The translations under genes and the position numbers were made by a program. Below are positions 1-13,733 of a stretch of DNA of 64,000 nt, in pieces. Source of the DNA: Camarhynchus parvulus (taxonomy: Eukaryota; Chordata; Aves; Passeriformes; Thraupidae); the NCBI RefSeq assembly GCF_901933205.1, contig NC_044574.1, forward strand, positions 47,215,609 to 47,279,608, in the 5' to 3' direction. Each line of letters opens with the position of its first letter. Positions within the stretch are counted from its first letter, which is position 1. Below the pieces are notes generated by a model that ran no database searches, was not told where the DNA came from, and saw nothing but the letters and a program-made list of their open reading frames with translations.

Positions 1-3000
1 TCTAGAAATAAAAAAAATCAGAGGCATAACTAGGAATTGTAATTTTTGTTTCCTTCAACAGCTTTGTTAATGCATTGTTTCTGACCAAACCAGGCCCTAG
101 CAAAGACAGACACCTACACAACTGGTGTAAAAAACAGAAAATGAAGACATGTTCAACCTCTGTATTATAGAGCAAACTTTATGTGATCTGTGCCAATACA
201 TGGGAGAGGAGAAATATAATTTGATCCTTTGCTCTTTGGAAACTCCATGTGCAGCCAGAGTTAACACTGCTCACCAATTTTTGCAATCCTCTTTAAAGCC
301 CAGGCAAAAAAAAAGCATCATATAAAGTGGAAATTAATCAACTTATTTGTAAAATGCAGCTTTCTAAATTTGACTGTGTACCTTTTTTGGTGGTACAGAT
401 GTATGTTCTAAACTTTTGGAGAAGTTTATATATGCCATGCAATTCTGAAGATTCTTCACTAGTTTCAAGCCATTAGAGAATTTGTTTATCAGACCACAGA
501 AGGATGTTTGGGGATAGTTGCTACAGGACAGCAGCACATAATGATGCTTTCTCAGAAAACCATCTCGGCAACACTGCAGCTCAGGCATTTTATGAGGCAA
601 GGGTTTATGCCCTAACAGGCATAAACATTTATTTTATAAATTCACAAAGATAATTTCTGAATCCATGCACACCATCAGCATCCATCATCTGCGGCAAGGA
701 CTTCCACAGCTGAGCCTGCACTGCACAGAAGTCATTCACCTCTGCTTCCTGTGAGCCAGGCACTTCTGACCTTGCATGAGGGAAACAAGTGCACTGTCAC
801 TACCTGTTTATGTTCTCTGGATCAATGGAGATGCTGCACACTCCTTATTCAACCTAGGCTTTGTCATTCCCTGTACAGAACCAGCTCCACAGCTTTGGCC
901 AGCCTTTCACACCTTCCTGTGACTTTTCTAGTTCTACCTCATCCTTTTTGAGACAGGGGACCCAGACTACACATGCACCAAGGAATTATGCCATGACACT
1001 GCAAATGTGTTTTCTCTGTTACTTTCCACATGATTCATCCATGTTAGAACAGTAACAGAAGTCACCATGCACACAAGTACAGCAGAGGCTATATTTAAAA
1101 AGAAACCAACCTTATGTGACAGCTAATCTTACTGAGCTTTATAATAAATCCAAAACAAAATAAAAAAAATTAAAAAAACCACCCAAAACCAAAAAACTCA
1201 CCATCCAACCAAAACCAGTAATTAGATTGATTCCACATCAACAAAGCTTTCCCCAATACATTTATCCCCTTCAGACAAAGCTTTTATCTTTATCATTATT
1301 ATTACTATTTACCAGTCTGGCACTTTTCAAATAATGTAGCTGATATTTAGATCTTCCAAAACCAATGATATAGCAAAATGATTCAATTCCTCATAGACAG
1401 AGTATTAGGCCATGATTTTTTACTCTTCCTAAGCTTGGATCTTCACTGACATCTTCAATATTAAGCTATGATGATTTATTGTCCTGGTAGCTTGGGATCC
1501 TCTTTCTTTAACCATCAGACTAATATGCACTGCTGTTAGGGACAGTAATGAGATCTCATTGATATCCAAGTCCAGTAAAATTTACAGGAGCTCTGTAAAT
1601 TTTTTCTGCATATGAAATAGCCCAGTGTCAATCTAAGCTTCAATATTTTGTAGGAATACTTCCACACAGTTAATGGGGATAGGACTGAACTGAAGGAGGG
1701 CATTTTTCTGCAGCTATGGCTGCTGTTTTCACACATCAGTAGAATGAACCTGACCCAACCTTCACCCAGCACCAGTGCAGGACTATGCTACAATGTCAGT
1801 GCACTTGACAATACTGCATTGATACTAGGGAGAGGAGTTCCCCTGCAAAAACTTATTTTCATACCTCCCATGTCAAAACAACTTTCTCACATTCTAAGTC
1901 ACTTTAACAGGGTTTGTTTGAAAAATAGATATGGCTTTCACAATTAAATCAACAAAAGGTGACTGTTATTCAGCTATTTTTAAAATACAAAATAATCTGA
2001 TGCTTTTTCATGTCTTTTAATATTATCAGCATCCAGAACAGCCCATTAAAGACACTGCTAGCTAGTTTTCCCATCACCTCCTCACCCTGAGCCTTTGTAA
2101 CACCTCTGCCCCACTCCTCATGAAAGAAGTTTTATTATTTCTATACCACCTTCTCATTATCCAAGTTTTGTTCCCCAAACATTAAAAACATCTCTGCCAT
2201 ACAAGTGCCCATAGTGCAATTTTCAGACCTAAAAAAATACATAATCACAGCCTTAAGCACCTTACTAGAAGCCTACAGTAGTTGACCATCTTCCCAGCAC
2301 ATTGAGCTAGTTTCTGTTACCTGCAAATCTGCTTTTAAAATCCAAAATTTTTAATTTTATTTTAAAAATTATATATTTTTGAAGTCAGTATTATTTAACA
2401 TACTGGAAAGAAACTTATAATTTTATGTGACTGAAAAAAAAAATTCAGTAAGTCTCATGCTTTTATTAGAACATGTATAGACGGCATATTATGCACTGTG
2501 AACCAAGGTGGTAGACACTCAATTAGAAAGATCATCAAGAACTGCTAGCTTGACAAAGCCAGAGCTGAGGGAACCACATTCCTCATGAAAACACGACAGA
2601 GGAGATTCTCTTAATTGCTCACAGTTAGAATGGGTTTTGATTCAAGAGTTCATGGTCACAGCATATGTACTACTGCAACCTATTATATTCGATAGGGTAT
2701 TTAGTTATCTTGTTGGGTAATGATTACTGAGAGGTAAGCCTTGAAACTGCTGAAGAACAAAGCATTTTAAGCACTTTAAGTCACCCAGTTATTCTACTGA
2801 GGTTAGCCCTAAAATAACCTTGATGTCTTAGTTTCAGAGTGCATTCATTTTTAAAATCCACCAAGAGAAGAAATGTTAACCAGACAGAGCCAAGGAAGCA
2901 GCTGACACCGCCATCACGTGAAAAGAATGTTCCTCAAAAGTTCAAGCATCTGCATTGCTATCCATCACCGTTTCCCCCTCTAATATTTCAAAGACATAAG

Positions 3001-4118
3001 AAAGTGCTAATTGCAGTCTTAAGTGAGAAAGAGGAAGTAATAGACTGCTGGAGTGAGAGAGGATATGGCTCCATCCAACTGCAGACAGACAGGCCTTCTG
3101 CTTCCTGGACACTGCCAATGTCACAGACTTGCTAACACTTAACAGAGGTCCAGACAAAAAGAACCTGAAGGCTCACAATTCTACAGGCTTTAACAGAACC
3201 TCCAGATGCAGAACTTTTGTAGTTGTAGCTTCCCAAGGCCCAGTCCCCAACCACCATCTTTCTTGGGTGTACTCCAGAACACATTTGGATTTAAAAGTTC
3301 AACACAAAAGTAAAAAAGGTGAAAATAGGATGCAGAACAGGGAGATATTTGTATCTTTGCATTTATGTTTCTAGCTTCAGGTAACTAATTAACTTGATGT
3401 GCTAAAGCAGGAACCAGTTGTTTCCATCTCTAAATGACAGCTTTTTCCTCTCTCAGCACACCATTACTTGTCTTCCAGCTCTCTCCAGATATACAGCAGA
3501 CTTTGGGAACAGGTTTGTCAGACCTAACATAACTCCCTGCTTTCTTATGGGGTAAGAAGTATCTAACACACACTATGCCCAGAACTTTATGAAGTCTGAA
3601 CAGAACACGTTCATGCATCAGGTATGTACAACAGACTGCTCAGTATCAATGTAAAAAACTATTTTTAAGGGGTTTCTAAGGCTTATTAAGAATATGGAGA
3701 AATTTATGACTTCTGTAATGCAGGAAAACAGAAGTTACTAATGTCAACTCCTCAGGCCATATTAGCTGTCATGTTGGCTAAGAAATGCCTCTCAAGTAGA
3801 GCCTTACATTCTTCTCAACTCTGAACACTGCAGCATCTATCTGACAACTAATGACACCACCTAACTCCACTCTCCAATACAGCTGTCACGCGTCCATAAC
3901 CCATTCTGAAACAGGCAAGACTGATAATAACAGGAACCACAACAATCAGCAGCAGAATCTTCCCAAGGTGCACAGACATCACCTAGCCTTGTTCGCACTT
4001 CACTGTTATCCCCCGGATAGCCAGGGTGTTCCATACAACTGCAATCCCCATTTCCAAGTACACTGTAGATCCATCCTTCATTAATTACATCAGTATGAGG
4101 GTGGGATTGAGTGTACAT
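1..4118 (-). other. COL25A1 intron 2, distal part
   Basis: AT-rich sequence with only short chance reading frames. I looked for Gly-X-Y coding on the minus strand and saw none. An A-rich stretch lies at about 1140-1200. No RNA gene or recognised repeat. Confidence 0.6.
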
Positions 4119-4717
4119 GCTGCTGTGCTGCTTTTGGCTGGGATAGGGTTAAATTTTCTTCACATCAGCGGGCGTGGGCTATGTTTTGTATTTGTGCTGG
4201 AAACAGTGTCAATAAAACAGGGATGTTTTCATTCCTGATGAGCAGGGCTTACAGTGTCAGGGCCTTTCTGCCTCTCACACCATCCCTCCAAGGGCTGGGG
4301 GTATAACAGGAGGTTGGGAGAGGACAAATCCAGGAGATCTGCACAACTAACCCAAGGGATATTCCATACCATAAGTTATTATGCTCAGAATATGGAGTTC
4401 AGAAAAGAAGGAAGGGAAGAATATTCAGAATGATGGTGTTTGTCTTCCCAAATAACCACCAGGCATGATGGGGTCCTGCTTTCCTGGACATGGCTGAACA
4501 GCTGCCTGCCTGTGGGAAGTGGTGATTGAATTCCTTGTTTGGCTTTGCTTGTCTGCATGGTTTTAGTTTTACCTCTTTTTGAGATAAACTGTCTTTATCT
4601 CAACCCACAAGTTTTCTCACCTTTACTCTTCAGAGTCCTGCCCCATCCCATCGGGAGGAGAGAACAAGCAGCTGTGTGAGGCCGAGTTGCCATCTGAGAT
4701 TAGAACACAACAGCTAC
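4119..4717 (+). repeat. 5 bp target-site duplication flanking the solo LTR
   Basis: GCTGC at 4119-4123 and GCTAC at 4713-4717 flank the LTR, agreeing at 4 of 5 bases. ERVL integrations make 5 bp duplications. One mismatch suggests an old insertion. Confidence 0.65.
4124..4712 (+). mobile_element. Solo LTR, avian ERVL-type endogenous retrovirus
   Basis: The element starts TGTGCTGCTTTTGGCTGGG and ends TTAGAACACAACA, giving TG...CA ends over 589 bp. Stretches typical of abundant avian ERVL LTRs are easily recognised: the TTAAATTTTCTTCACATCAG region, AAGGGATATTCCATACCATA, TTTGTCTTCCCAA, the run near 4473-4530 (CTGCTTTCCTGGACATGGCT onwards), and AACTGTCTTTATCTCAACCC near 4590. No internal retroviral sequence adjoins it, and near-matching 5 bp duplications flank it, so it is a solo LTR left by LTR-LTR recombination. 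The family's usual CRE-like and TATA-like sites around 4370-4400 appear decayed. It is antisense to COL25A1 transcription. Confidence 0.9.
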
Positions 4718-7700
4718 ATAAGCACAAACTAAAACACTGGGATCTTCCAAGAGATAATGGATTTTAAACACAGAAGGTAGAACAGAAACCAGAACCTGAA
4801 TTAGCCTTGTGTTTGGCAACATGTCAGAAAGTATGGCATATTCCTGATATGGTATTCTGGCTATCCTATGAAAGCAGAATATCACTTCAGCCCTTCTTTC
4901 CATGCCTCGTCAACCTTCCTGATTTACCTGAACACCAGAATTTTGTAGCAGGGCCTCCCTCCAGACCTGGCGCCCATAAAATGATGTGTGTGTCTGCTTG
5001 GAGAAAGAGTGCACCACTTGGCATAGCTGCAGCACTAAAACCCACATCAACACAAAGTGCCCCCCATGTTTTTACAACGTGACCCGGATCAGTAGTGGCA
5101 CCAAGGACAGGCTGTGCCTCTGGGACATCACTGTGCCTCTGGACCTTCCCCTGCGCGCTGCCCTCTCACCACAGGCACGTGGCAAAAAGCACATTCCAGT
5201 CGCAGCCACAGTTTAAAGTCTAAATAAAAAGTCAAGGTTTTCCATTTGACAGGAGTTAATAACGCTACCAACCTGCTATTTTTCAGTCATCTAAAAGCTA
5301 TTACGCTACTCTCTATTTAAGTTCTTGAACAGCTTACATTTCAAAAGAAAGGGTGTCATTGTAGAATAATATGTTAAAATTGCCTGTATGTGCTGTGAAT
5401 GCGCATTCAAAATGGGATTAGTCTTTTCAAAGACTCTGAACTCTTGGCATGGCACCCGCTTTTCATCTTGTCAGAGTGCTACCTGATGCATATATGTAAC
5501 TGGAAAAATTTTTTGGTATTGACAAAAAAATGGTTCAGTGCAGTGCTCAAATATGTTACAGAAGAGACACATAAAACCAATTTTCTTTCAAGAAGAGATC
5601 TGTATGCCTCTAACTGCCAAAAATTTGAGGTTGGAAGGGCACTTTTAACTGAGATTTAAGACTCCCAGTACAGCTGTAATTTCTCAGATGTTTTTAAAAG
5701 CCTCTGCCAACAGTCATCACTGCCCACTGGACCTGTATATTCCATAAATTCAGAAAGTTAGAGATTACTAATAACCAGTACACATCCTATGAAACTCTTC
5801 ACAAAATTGCATCAAAACTTGATTAATCAAAGGCTCTAGAGATTACTCCCAAACTATCACAATATTCTTGACAATGGAAAGACTATTCAAAGTAAGTTGT
5901 AGCTTATGAGAATTAGTTTATTGTCAGGCAGAAACTTCCCTTCCTGATAACTGCAGATCCAAATTTATTGTAAGAACGAGTAGCAGGTAGTGAAGAAACT
6001 GGCGCCCTTATTCACAGTATAGACACTATGGAAATACACTCAGCAGGCGTAAATCGGTGCTTTGATTTCAGTGACATCACTCCAATTTGTGTGAAGTGAT
6101 AACCTGACATTTAATATTCTTCCTGTTCAACATCCTCAGTCCCAGGAAAGAATTAAAAAGCATTTAGTTCATTCCTGTCATTCCCAATTCAACTATCACA
6201 CAGCAGCGAGGTGAATGAATCCTAAGAGTGTTGCAAGCTGTTACAGTTACGCATTTTCACTGCAGGGAAAAGAAACTTGACATTGTTTCAGGTCTTTGCA
6301 AACTGAGGGCCAGATAAAAGAAACTGTGAAGTTTCTCTACCAAAGGATCCATGCACCCTCATCATTCTGGAAAACACATCTGCCTTAAAAAGCTTCAATC
6401 AGTATGATCTACGCCAGTCACAAAAAGAGAACAACTTAGATCGTGTTCTGTTTTACATAAAAAATACCTCTGTTCCTCCTTCAATATCCTTGAATTGATA
6501 ACCAGATGGTTGTACATATTAAAACGATACTTAAAATATGATTGAGTTCTTGGAGAGATAAGAATGCTGGTTTACTGAAGGTGACTATTTGGACAAGCAT
6601 CACTACAACATAAAAACTAGATGGACACATTGCAACAAATAATTTCTGAATTAAAGATGAATCATACATCAAAGCATTTCTGCCAGTACATCAGGAAAAC
6701 AAGCCATTGATAAATTTGTATTGCGTTCTTTATTTCAAAGGCTCCCATTATCTTAGAAAAGAAAATGCATCTTCTTGCCAGTGTAGGAGTTAAAAAAAAA
6801 AAAAAAGGAAAAGAACAAGCTCTTTCCTTACATGAAAGACCTAGGCTGCAGATTGAGATGCTATGATTTCCTGAGACCTCACATACAGCTCCTCTGGGTT
6901 ATTACTTACTCAAACTAGCCAGAGAGCTACAAGTGCTAATACTGATAATTTCTTACTACTGTTCTGCAGCATGGCCTGTAGGCAAACTATACATATGGTA
7001 AGGTTGCCATTTGTCATGTAGGAATTTAAGTGCAATTGAAAATCTCCACAGCTCCAGATTTGAAAACGTTTTTTTTTTAAAGCTGCAACGTTATTTCCTT
7101 TCATTTATTTTTTTTCCCCACGGCAGGGCTGCCATCTTTATTCTCCTCCAAGCAACCTCAGGAACAGAAACTCCCTTCTCTGGACACAGCTTACTAGCTC
7201 CCTGCACCAGACCCTCCCTTTCTACCTGTTTCCCTCCTGTTCCCCTGAAAGGAGAACTCAGCTATGGCTCTAGCTCCTTCTTCCCCCATCCCTTTTCCTC
7301 CTCAGCAACCCAAGAGTTGCTTTCTGTGAGGACTTCAGGGAGGAGGCAGGTCAGTGCCTATGGGCAGAGCAGGGAACCTGTAATTCCATGGCTTGAAAGG
7401 TGCAAAGCAGCTCCATGACCCAGCGAATGCAAGAGGAGGTGGATACACTGTGCCAAGTCCCCATGCTCATACTCGAAACTCCTTAAAGCAGGCAGCATAC
7501 CTCCAGAAAGCCTAGTTCCTTACTCCTTGCCACTCCAAAATTCCCTTGCCTTTTCCAGGCCATCTCACCCAGCAGGGATTCACCCAATTCCTCCAGAGAA
7601 CCACTGCACCTCACCCACAGCCCAATCTGCACTACCATTAGAGGATACCCTCATCACTGGAACACCTTTAATTAATTCTGGTACATGTGAGTTTCTCTCT

Positions 7701-8364
7701 CCCCCTCTCTCTCTATATATACAAGTGTAAAAACACAGAAAAAGGTTGGCTCATTTAAGTAAAGAAATACATATATTTTATAAAGCATTCTGAAACACAC
7801 TGTGATTCAGACTTTGCATATTTACAATTACCATTATCAGCACTGCTGCTGCTGTCACCATGGCTACACATACTAAACAAACTCAATTTTGGTTAAATAT
7901 CAGGAAAAATACTTCCACCCTTCTCTAAAAGCAAACTCAGGCCAACTGCTCCCCCTCATCTTTCCTGACTTTTTTCCTATGCTCCATTAAGCACAATATG
8001 AGGGAAGTGCCCTTCCTACCAGCCCCAGAAGGATCACTTCTTTTGAACAGCTAACCTCCATCAGGATATAATAGTTTCTGGAATAGGAGAGGAAACAGAG
8101 CGTGGTTGGAAAAGTACTTTCAGACAATCTTTAGGGGAACATGAGCTAAAGGATGCCCTTCCATCATGCTTTTGGCCAATGCTAGCCCTTGTAAAAAAGT
8201 GCAAATGAGATGAAGTCCACTAAAAAGACTTCCTGAACAATCAATACAAAGTATATGACTGGACAGATGAGCAGAGGTACTGTGTTGCACGGATCAAAAA
8301 TAGTTTTACAAATAGTTTCTCGTTAAACATGTAGTTACATCAACACCTGATATTTAGAGCTAAC
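4718..8364 (-). other. COL25A1 intron 2 segment
   Basis: Non-coding. Contains a possible very degraded CR1 3' end around 5618-5670 on the minus strand, an A15 run at 6792-6806, and a TC-rich stretch running into (TA)n at about 7692-7722. A somewhat GC-richer stretch at 7120-7430 has an open 135-codon frame without recognisable homology. Confidence 0.5.
8131..8150 (+). repeat. 20 bp exact repeat, copy 1
   Basis: TTAGGGGAACATGAGCTAAA occurs here and again at 10987-11006, with no similarity in the flanks. It lies about 215 bp before the CR1 fragment. Confidence 0.7.
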
Positions 8365-9020
8365 ACCTGGCTGGTGACCAGTCACCAGCAGTACTCACAA
8401 GTGCAAAATTCCAAGGACCAGTTCTGTTCAATATTTTTATCAAAGATCTGGACATGGGAGTTAAAGGCACCATTAGTTAGTTTGCTAATCATACCACACT
8501 GGGATCTGCTGTTGGTCTTTTAAGGGAGAGATCCCTTAGATTCCTTGCAGAGGGATCTAAATAAATTGTAGAATTAAATGGTATAAATGGCATAAAATAA
8601 AAAATAAAAAAAGCCTGATTCTGCAGCTAGGACAGAGCAATGCCAAGCACAAGTATAAACTGGGAGAGGAGTGGCTGGAGAACAGTCCTGCGGAAAGGGA
8701 TCTGGGGGGGCTGGCTGACAGCAGGGCCAACAGGAGTCAACAGAGTGCCCTGAAAGCCCAGAGAGCAAACCCCATCCTGTGTGCATCAAACACAGCAGCA
8801 CCAGCCAGCCAGGAGAGGTGAGCATCCCACTGAACATCAGCACTGTGTGCATTTCTGGGCCCCACAATTTAAGAAATATGTGAAGATATTCAAATGCATC
8901 CAGAGAACAGCGCCAAAGCTGGTGAAAGGGCTGGAAGGCATCTCCTGTGAGGAGTCCTGAAGTAGTCAGGCAGTTAAATTAGATGGTCATAGGAGGTCCC
9001 TTCCAAATGAAATAGTTTAT
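8365..9020 (+). mobile_element. CR1 LINE fragment, degenerate
   Basis: The segment follows the 3' part of avian CR1 in order. It has the reverse-transcriptase end around 8420-8510 (frames resembling FNIFIKDLD and FANHTTLGS), the GAAGAGTGGCTGGA-like region at 8660-8690, a counterpart of the HLEYC region near 8850-8880, and CCAGAGAACAGCGCCAAAGC with GGTGAAAGGGCTGGAAGGCA near 8899-8940. From about 8960 it jumps to the 3' terminal region (GGTCATAGGAGGTCCCTTCC), so several hundred bases are deleted inside. It has many stops and shifts and is dead. It lies antisense to COL25A1. Ends are approximate. Confidence 0.85.
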
Positions 9021-10986
9021 TTAAGAATAAAATATCTTTTGCATATTGCTATATCAAATCTTGCTGTTTTTCATGTGAGAATTGAAGTCCATTTTCCCAT
9101 TTCATATCAGGAATGAATACAAGTGCAAAAGCACATACATATATAATGTATCAGAATATTTTTTCCAAAGGAGTTTCAGATTGCAGAGTGTAGTAGTAAT
9201 CCTGAACTAAGTAGTACTGAACCCTTCCACCACAAATAAGCATTAAAAGCATTTTTAAAAGATTAAAACAGAAGAATTCAACTTTCTCCATGTGGTTTTA
9301 TGGAACACGCATTTTGTGATAGACTTCTGTGCTACAACTGCATTTCTTTACCTAACATCTACATTTTCTATTCAATTCAATTTTTTTACTAGGTGAGAGA
9401 TATCAGATAAAAATACATTCTGTATAACAGATGAAAAAAGCTACAACAACACTGTACTGCCACATTGAATAGGACTGCAAAATAAAAGGACCTTTCAGAC
9501 ATCATCCTCCATAGATGACTCAGTTTTTAGCCACAGCAGAGGAACTGATTTATTAAATTTAATCAGGGTAGCATCCAGAGAACACCTAATACAAGCATTT
9601 CCAGGGCTGGGTCAAATGGAATTCACTGCAACAGAATTTATTGCACAAGTGTCATGTAGTCTAAATAAAAGGGGGGTGGGGAATCACCTTCACTGATATC
9701 CAATGGCAGACTAAAAACAAAACTTCAGAAAGGTATTTGTGAGGAAAATGTAGATCCTGCATCTTAACTTTTTCCCTCCAACCACTTCTTTTGGAGCATT
9801 TTAGACAAACTTTACTAAAACTTGTCAGCACTGCATTCCTTTATGTATGGATACACTGTTCTTGAAAGAGGTCAACATGAAACACACAAGCAGGCTTTCA
9901 ACATCAAAAATGCCTGCCTTTTCTTTTGACTCCCATGAAAAGGAACTTTCTCATGTCCCTGTAAGAGATTACACTGCTCATAAAAGAATCTGGGGCTTCA
10001 TCTTCCCACACTCAACTACTCTGACTTCAACCTTCAATCTGTTTAGGTATGTTCTGGAAGATAGGACTTTTTGGTTTCTATATACATATAAGCACATATA
10101 TATGTATGTGCTGCACTGACATTGACAACGTGGTTCTTTAAAAACTTTGGATGACAAAGTTTTTACGCTTAGGCATCTAAATACACATCAAAAGACACAT
10201 TTTTCCTTTGAAGTCAGTAGGAACACTTTGAAATCAACTGCTTACGCAAGTGTCCAAATACAGAGTGGTGTGCTTCGTGTTAGGTGCTCAAGGTGAAAAG
10301 TTTATCTACAGCCTTACTCTTGTAATAGAACCACAGAAGTGGTCTGTGACAAGGTGTAAACATTACAGAATTTTCCACCTAAAAATACAGCCAGGCACTG
10401 CCACAAGAGTAAAGCCATTCTGTTCCTACTGAAAGACAGTGGGAATTCTGTCTACTGACAGTTATGGGATTTTTCTGGTGCTCCGTCTTTCTTTCTTCTA
10501 GGATTCTCTCTCATAATTCTTAGGTGAGGTGATGATATACTGCAGTTCCAGAGAAAAAACAGTCATCTGTTCCTAGCTCTTCCACAGAATTCCCTGAAGT
10601 TAGTGTGGATTCACATTGAACTAGCAGAAGAGAATATGCACTACACTATAGATAAAAGGCTTGGAAAGTCTGTAAATTATTTTCAGATGAAGGCAGAAGA
10701 ACAGAAACATGTATGACTTTCACAGCACTAGAAGGAATAAGACATTACATCACCAATGGGTCTGGCTCTGTGATGCAATGAGGAAGTCAGCCTCTCTTCC
10801 TACCACTCGTATTTTCTATTTTGCTCCAGGGGCACACACAACCGTGCTGCACGCATTCACAGAAAACAAACATCTGCACATCAGCTCGTGTAAGCGCCTA
10901 TCCATGGTACTGACACCTAAAAACATCCAGGTGCCGCTGACAATCTTCTGGCAGCATTAATCAAAAAAATAACCTTCAACTACATA

Positions 10987-11006
10987 TTAGGGGAACATGA
11001 GCTAAA
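10987..11006 (+). repeat. 20 bp exact repeat, copy 2
   Basis: Identical in all 20 bases to 8131-8150 and in the same orientation. Possibly two remnants of one old dispersed repeat. Confidence 0.7.
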
Positions 11007-13707
11007 TAGCCAGTGATTTAGGAGAGAGTTCAGCTGACTGCGGTCAGTACAGTCCCACTGAAGTTGGACACATCTCAGTTGTTCTTAGCTGGGAATCTGA
11101 TCCTAGCATACGGTATGTGAAAAAAGGGGAATAATGTTTATGCCATGCACACAGGCACCTGTGCACACTGACACAACTCCACAGATTACAACTGCAAAGT
11201 CAGTGTGTACGTACTTCAAAAACACAGTAAATTCTCCGTTACTCAACTAACACAAAACAGCAATACTGTCATTACCATATCCACGGGATTTAAAATACTT
11301 CCTGTTCTGCTTATCAAACCTCAAGTCTCTGTATATAACTTTATCAGCTGTAGCAGGATAAGCCAACTATTGAATCTAAATAAAGAAAATTAGCTCTCGG
11401 CAGTACAGTGCTTTCAGCATTAGATATACCATGTGCTACACCAGAGAATCACTATGGGAAATTTAGGTAAGAGGCTATTCAACTCTATTCCCCCTCCTAA
11501 CAGGATGGCAGCAGCACTGAACCTAATCTTACAAATCTGAATATTTCATGGAGCTATTCTTACTTTTTCTCCATTTGCAATCAAGACAAGGGCATTTGGC
11601 TCAAGCAGGCAGGCTTTTCTTCAATAAATGTGGTTTCAGCCAGCTTGAAAGGATTAATGAATCCAGGTCAAATTCACTGACTAACTTCATCTGGGAAAAA
11701 ATAAACTAAGAGCTAATGCCACAAAACCTCCATCAGAGGCTGGAATTGTTCCTTCCTTACCCAATACCTCAGTCAGAGTACTGTGGATATGTGGGAAACT
11801 GGGGCTCCGCCTAGCACTTCCAGGGCAGTTAAAACAAAGACCAAGCTATCAGGTGAAAGGAGATGCCTTCTCTGCAGTTCAAATCTCCATTTTTATTCAC
11901 TTGGACACAGAGGGTCCAAAATGAAGTATTTGGCTTCTAGTCAAACCATTCCATGTCAAGTGAAGCATCACTTTTATTTTGCCATCTAGAAGCACACAAA
12001 AATTGATCACTACCTTTGGTTCAATATTAATTACCAAAAATTAACCAAAATTAGTTTTGTAATTTTAAGGGCTTTGAAGTGCAGATGTTGAAAATACCTT
12101 TGCACTGTCCTGTACGTGCTATCTAGTATAGTAGACTGCTCAAGACGAAATCTAAATGTCAATTACTCACCGCGTAAAGGAAATACTCACATTCAAGCAA
12201 TATTCTCCCCAAATACAGTCAAATTGCCTTTTCTAACTTCTCTCTTTCTAATTCACCTTTGCTAACACTATAAAATTAAAAAAATAAAAAAAAACCACAA
12301 ACAGCAAAACCTGACAGCAAAATAAAAAGTCATTATTTCATTCTGTTTATCATGCTGCTTTGGAGACAGTTCCTTCCTTGAAAACAAACTGCTATAAATA
12401 TATAAATTTACCAAAATATTGCTCACACCTTGATTTGGTCCCGAAATTTCAGTCCCTTTTATGTTCCCAGACAACCATAATTAAAGTCGATTATTGTCTT
12501 AATTTACAGTAGAGGAGACATTGTGCAACTGTTGTTGAAGCAGCGCAAGTGGAACCCCAGTAACTCAGATCTCACCCCCAGACAGATACATCAACATCAA
12601 TAATTTATCTTCTTAAGTTCCTGTTGGGCTCCTAAGTCTTCTTTACTGTAATAATTCTACTTTGCTCCCACAGTGCCTTTACATCCCACTCCCCAAAACA
12701 GATTTTTACATAAAATATGTGTCATCACAAAGTAGCTTCTATGCCTTCCAATTCTTGCATCGCCCTCCTTTGAGCAGTTTCAGTTCTGCAAACAGAGAGT
12801 AACACAAACACAGGCAACAAGCTTCATCTTGAGTGTTACTAACACAGTCCTGCTTTTTCTCTCAAGCATATCACATTTTGTAAAAACAACATCACTGCTC
12901 CAGTGCACCTAAGTGGGATAGCATATGTCTTTGCAATACACTTCTAATGCATCCCATCAGTCTGGTTTGCCTGTAAGACAACAGCCAAAGAAGAGTGTCA
13001 TGCGTACAGCTCACTAACATAAAGCACAGTCAACCCATAAGCCCTCTAGGTCTCTATGCTGGTCTTCACCTTCATGTCTAGCCAGTATTTTTGCCAGCAG
13101 GTGCTTTACTTTTGCACAACAACAGCCACCAATCTATTAATAGCTTATGACCAAAGCCAAAACCAATAATTTTTTGCAACAACGGAGGTTTCCCTGAGGG
13201 CTATACACACAAATCACTCAAATTATTATTAAGGTGACACGTGTTAACATGAAAGGTAGGTTTGCACAAATCCACAGGAAAATCCTCACATCCTCACCGA
13301 AGATGACCACAGATTTGCTCATCATTGACAAAAAGACCATTCAGTGGTTTCAGGGGGCACAAAGATCTAGCTCCCTTTGGAAAATGCTTTCCACAATACA
13401 CTCTCAAGGGAGACATGGCAGATGTCTGGCTGTGCATGAAACAAGGAACCAGCTTGACTGGTTTAATAACCTATCCCAAATACAAACCATAAAACAGATG
13501 CTTTGCCTGGATTCTTGGAAAGACCTGGTAAAAAACTCCATCAAAAGGACTTGAATGGAAAATACCAAGCCAATACACAAACCTGTATATGCATTCTCAC
13601 ACTCTCACCTAAACTTTCCTCTCCTAACTCATTCTCCTGCTCTGTAATTCTGCTTCACCCAAAAGAGCAGAGCATCAGTATTTCTGATATTTGATAAAAA
13701 TAAAAAT

Positions 13708-13733
13708 CTGATAAATATTTTTATATTTATCAG
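13708..13733. repeat. Perfect inverted repeat, 11 bp arms, 4 nt loop, AT-rich
   Basis: Arm CTGATAAATAT at 13708-13718 pairs with ATATTTATCAG at 13723-13733. The AT-rich composition makes a chance origin quite possible. Confidence 0.7.

Noticed and set aside
3861..4118. 85-codon Cys-rich open frame on the minus strand before the LTR
   Set aside because: It reads like a secreted protein at first sight but has no signal peptide, no known Cys pattern and no splice context. The plus strand there is not recognisable retroviral internal sequence either.
5618..5670. Possible CR1 3' end on the minus strand (GAGGTTGGAAGGGCAC)
   Set aside because: Only about 15 bases match the typical CR1 tail well; too degraded to claim by eye.
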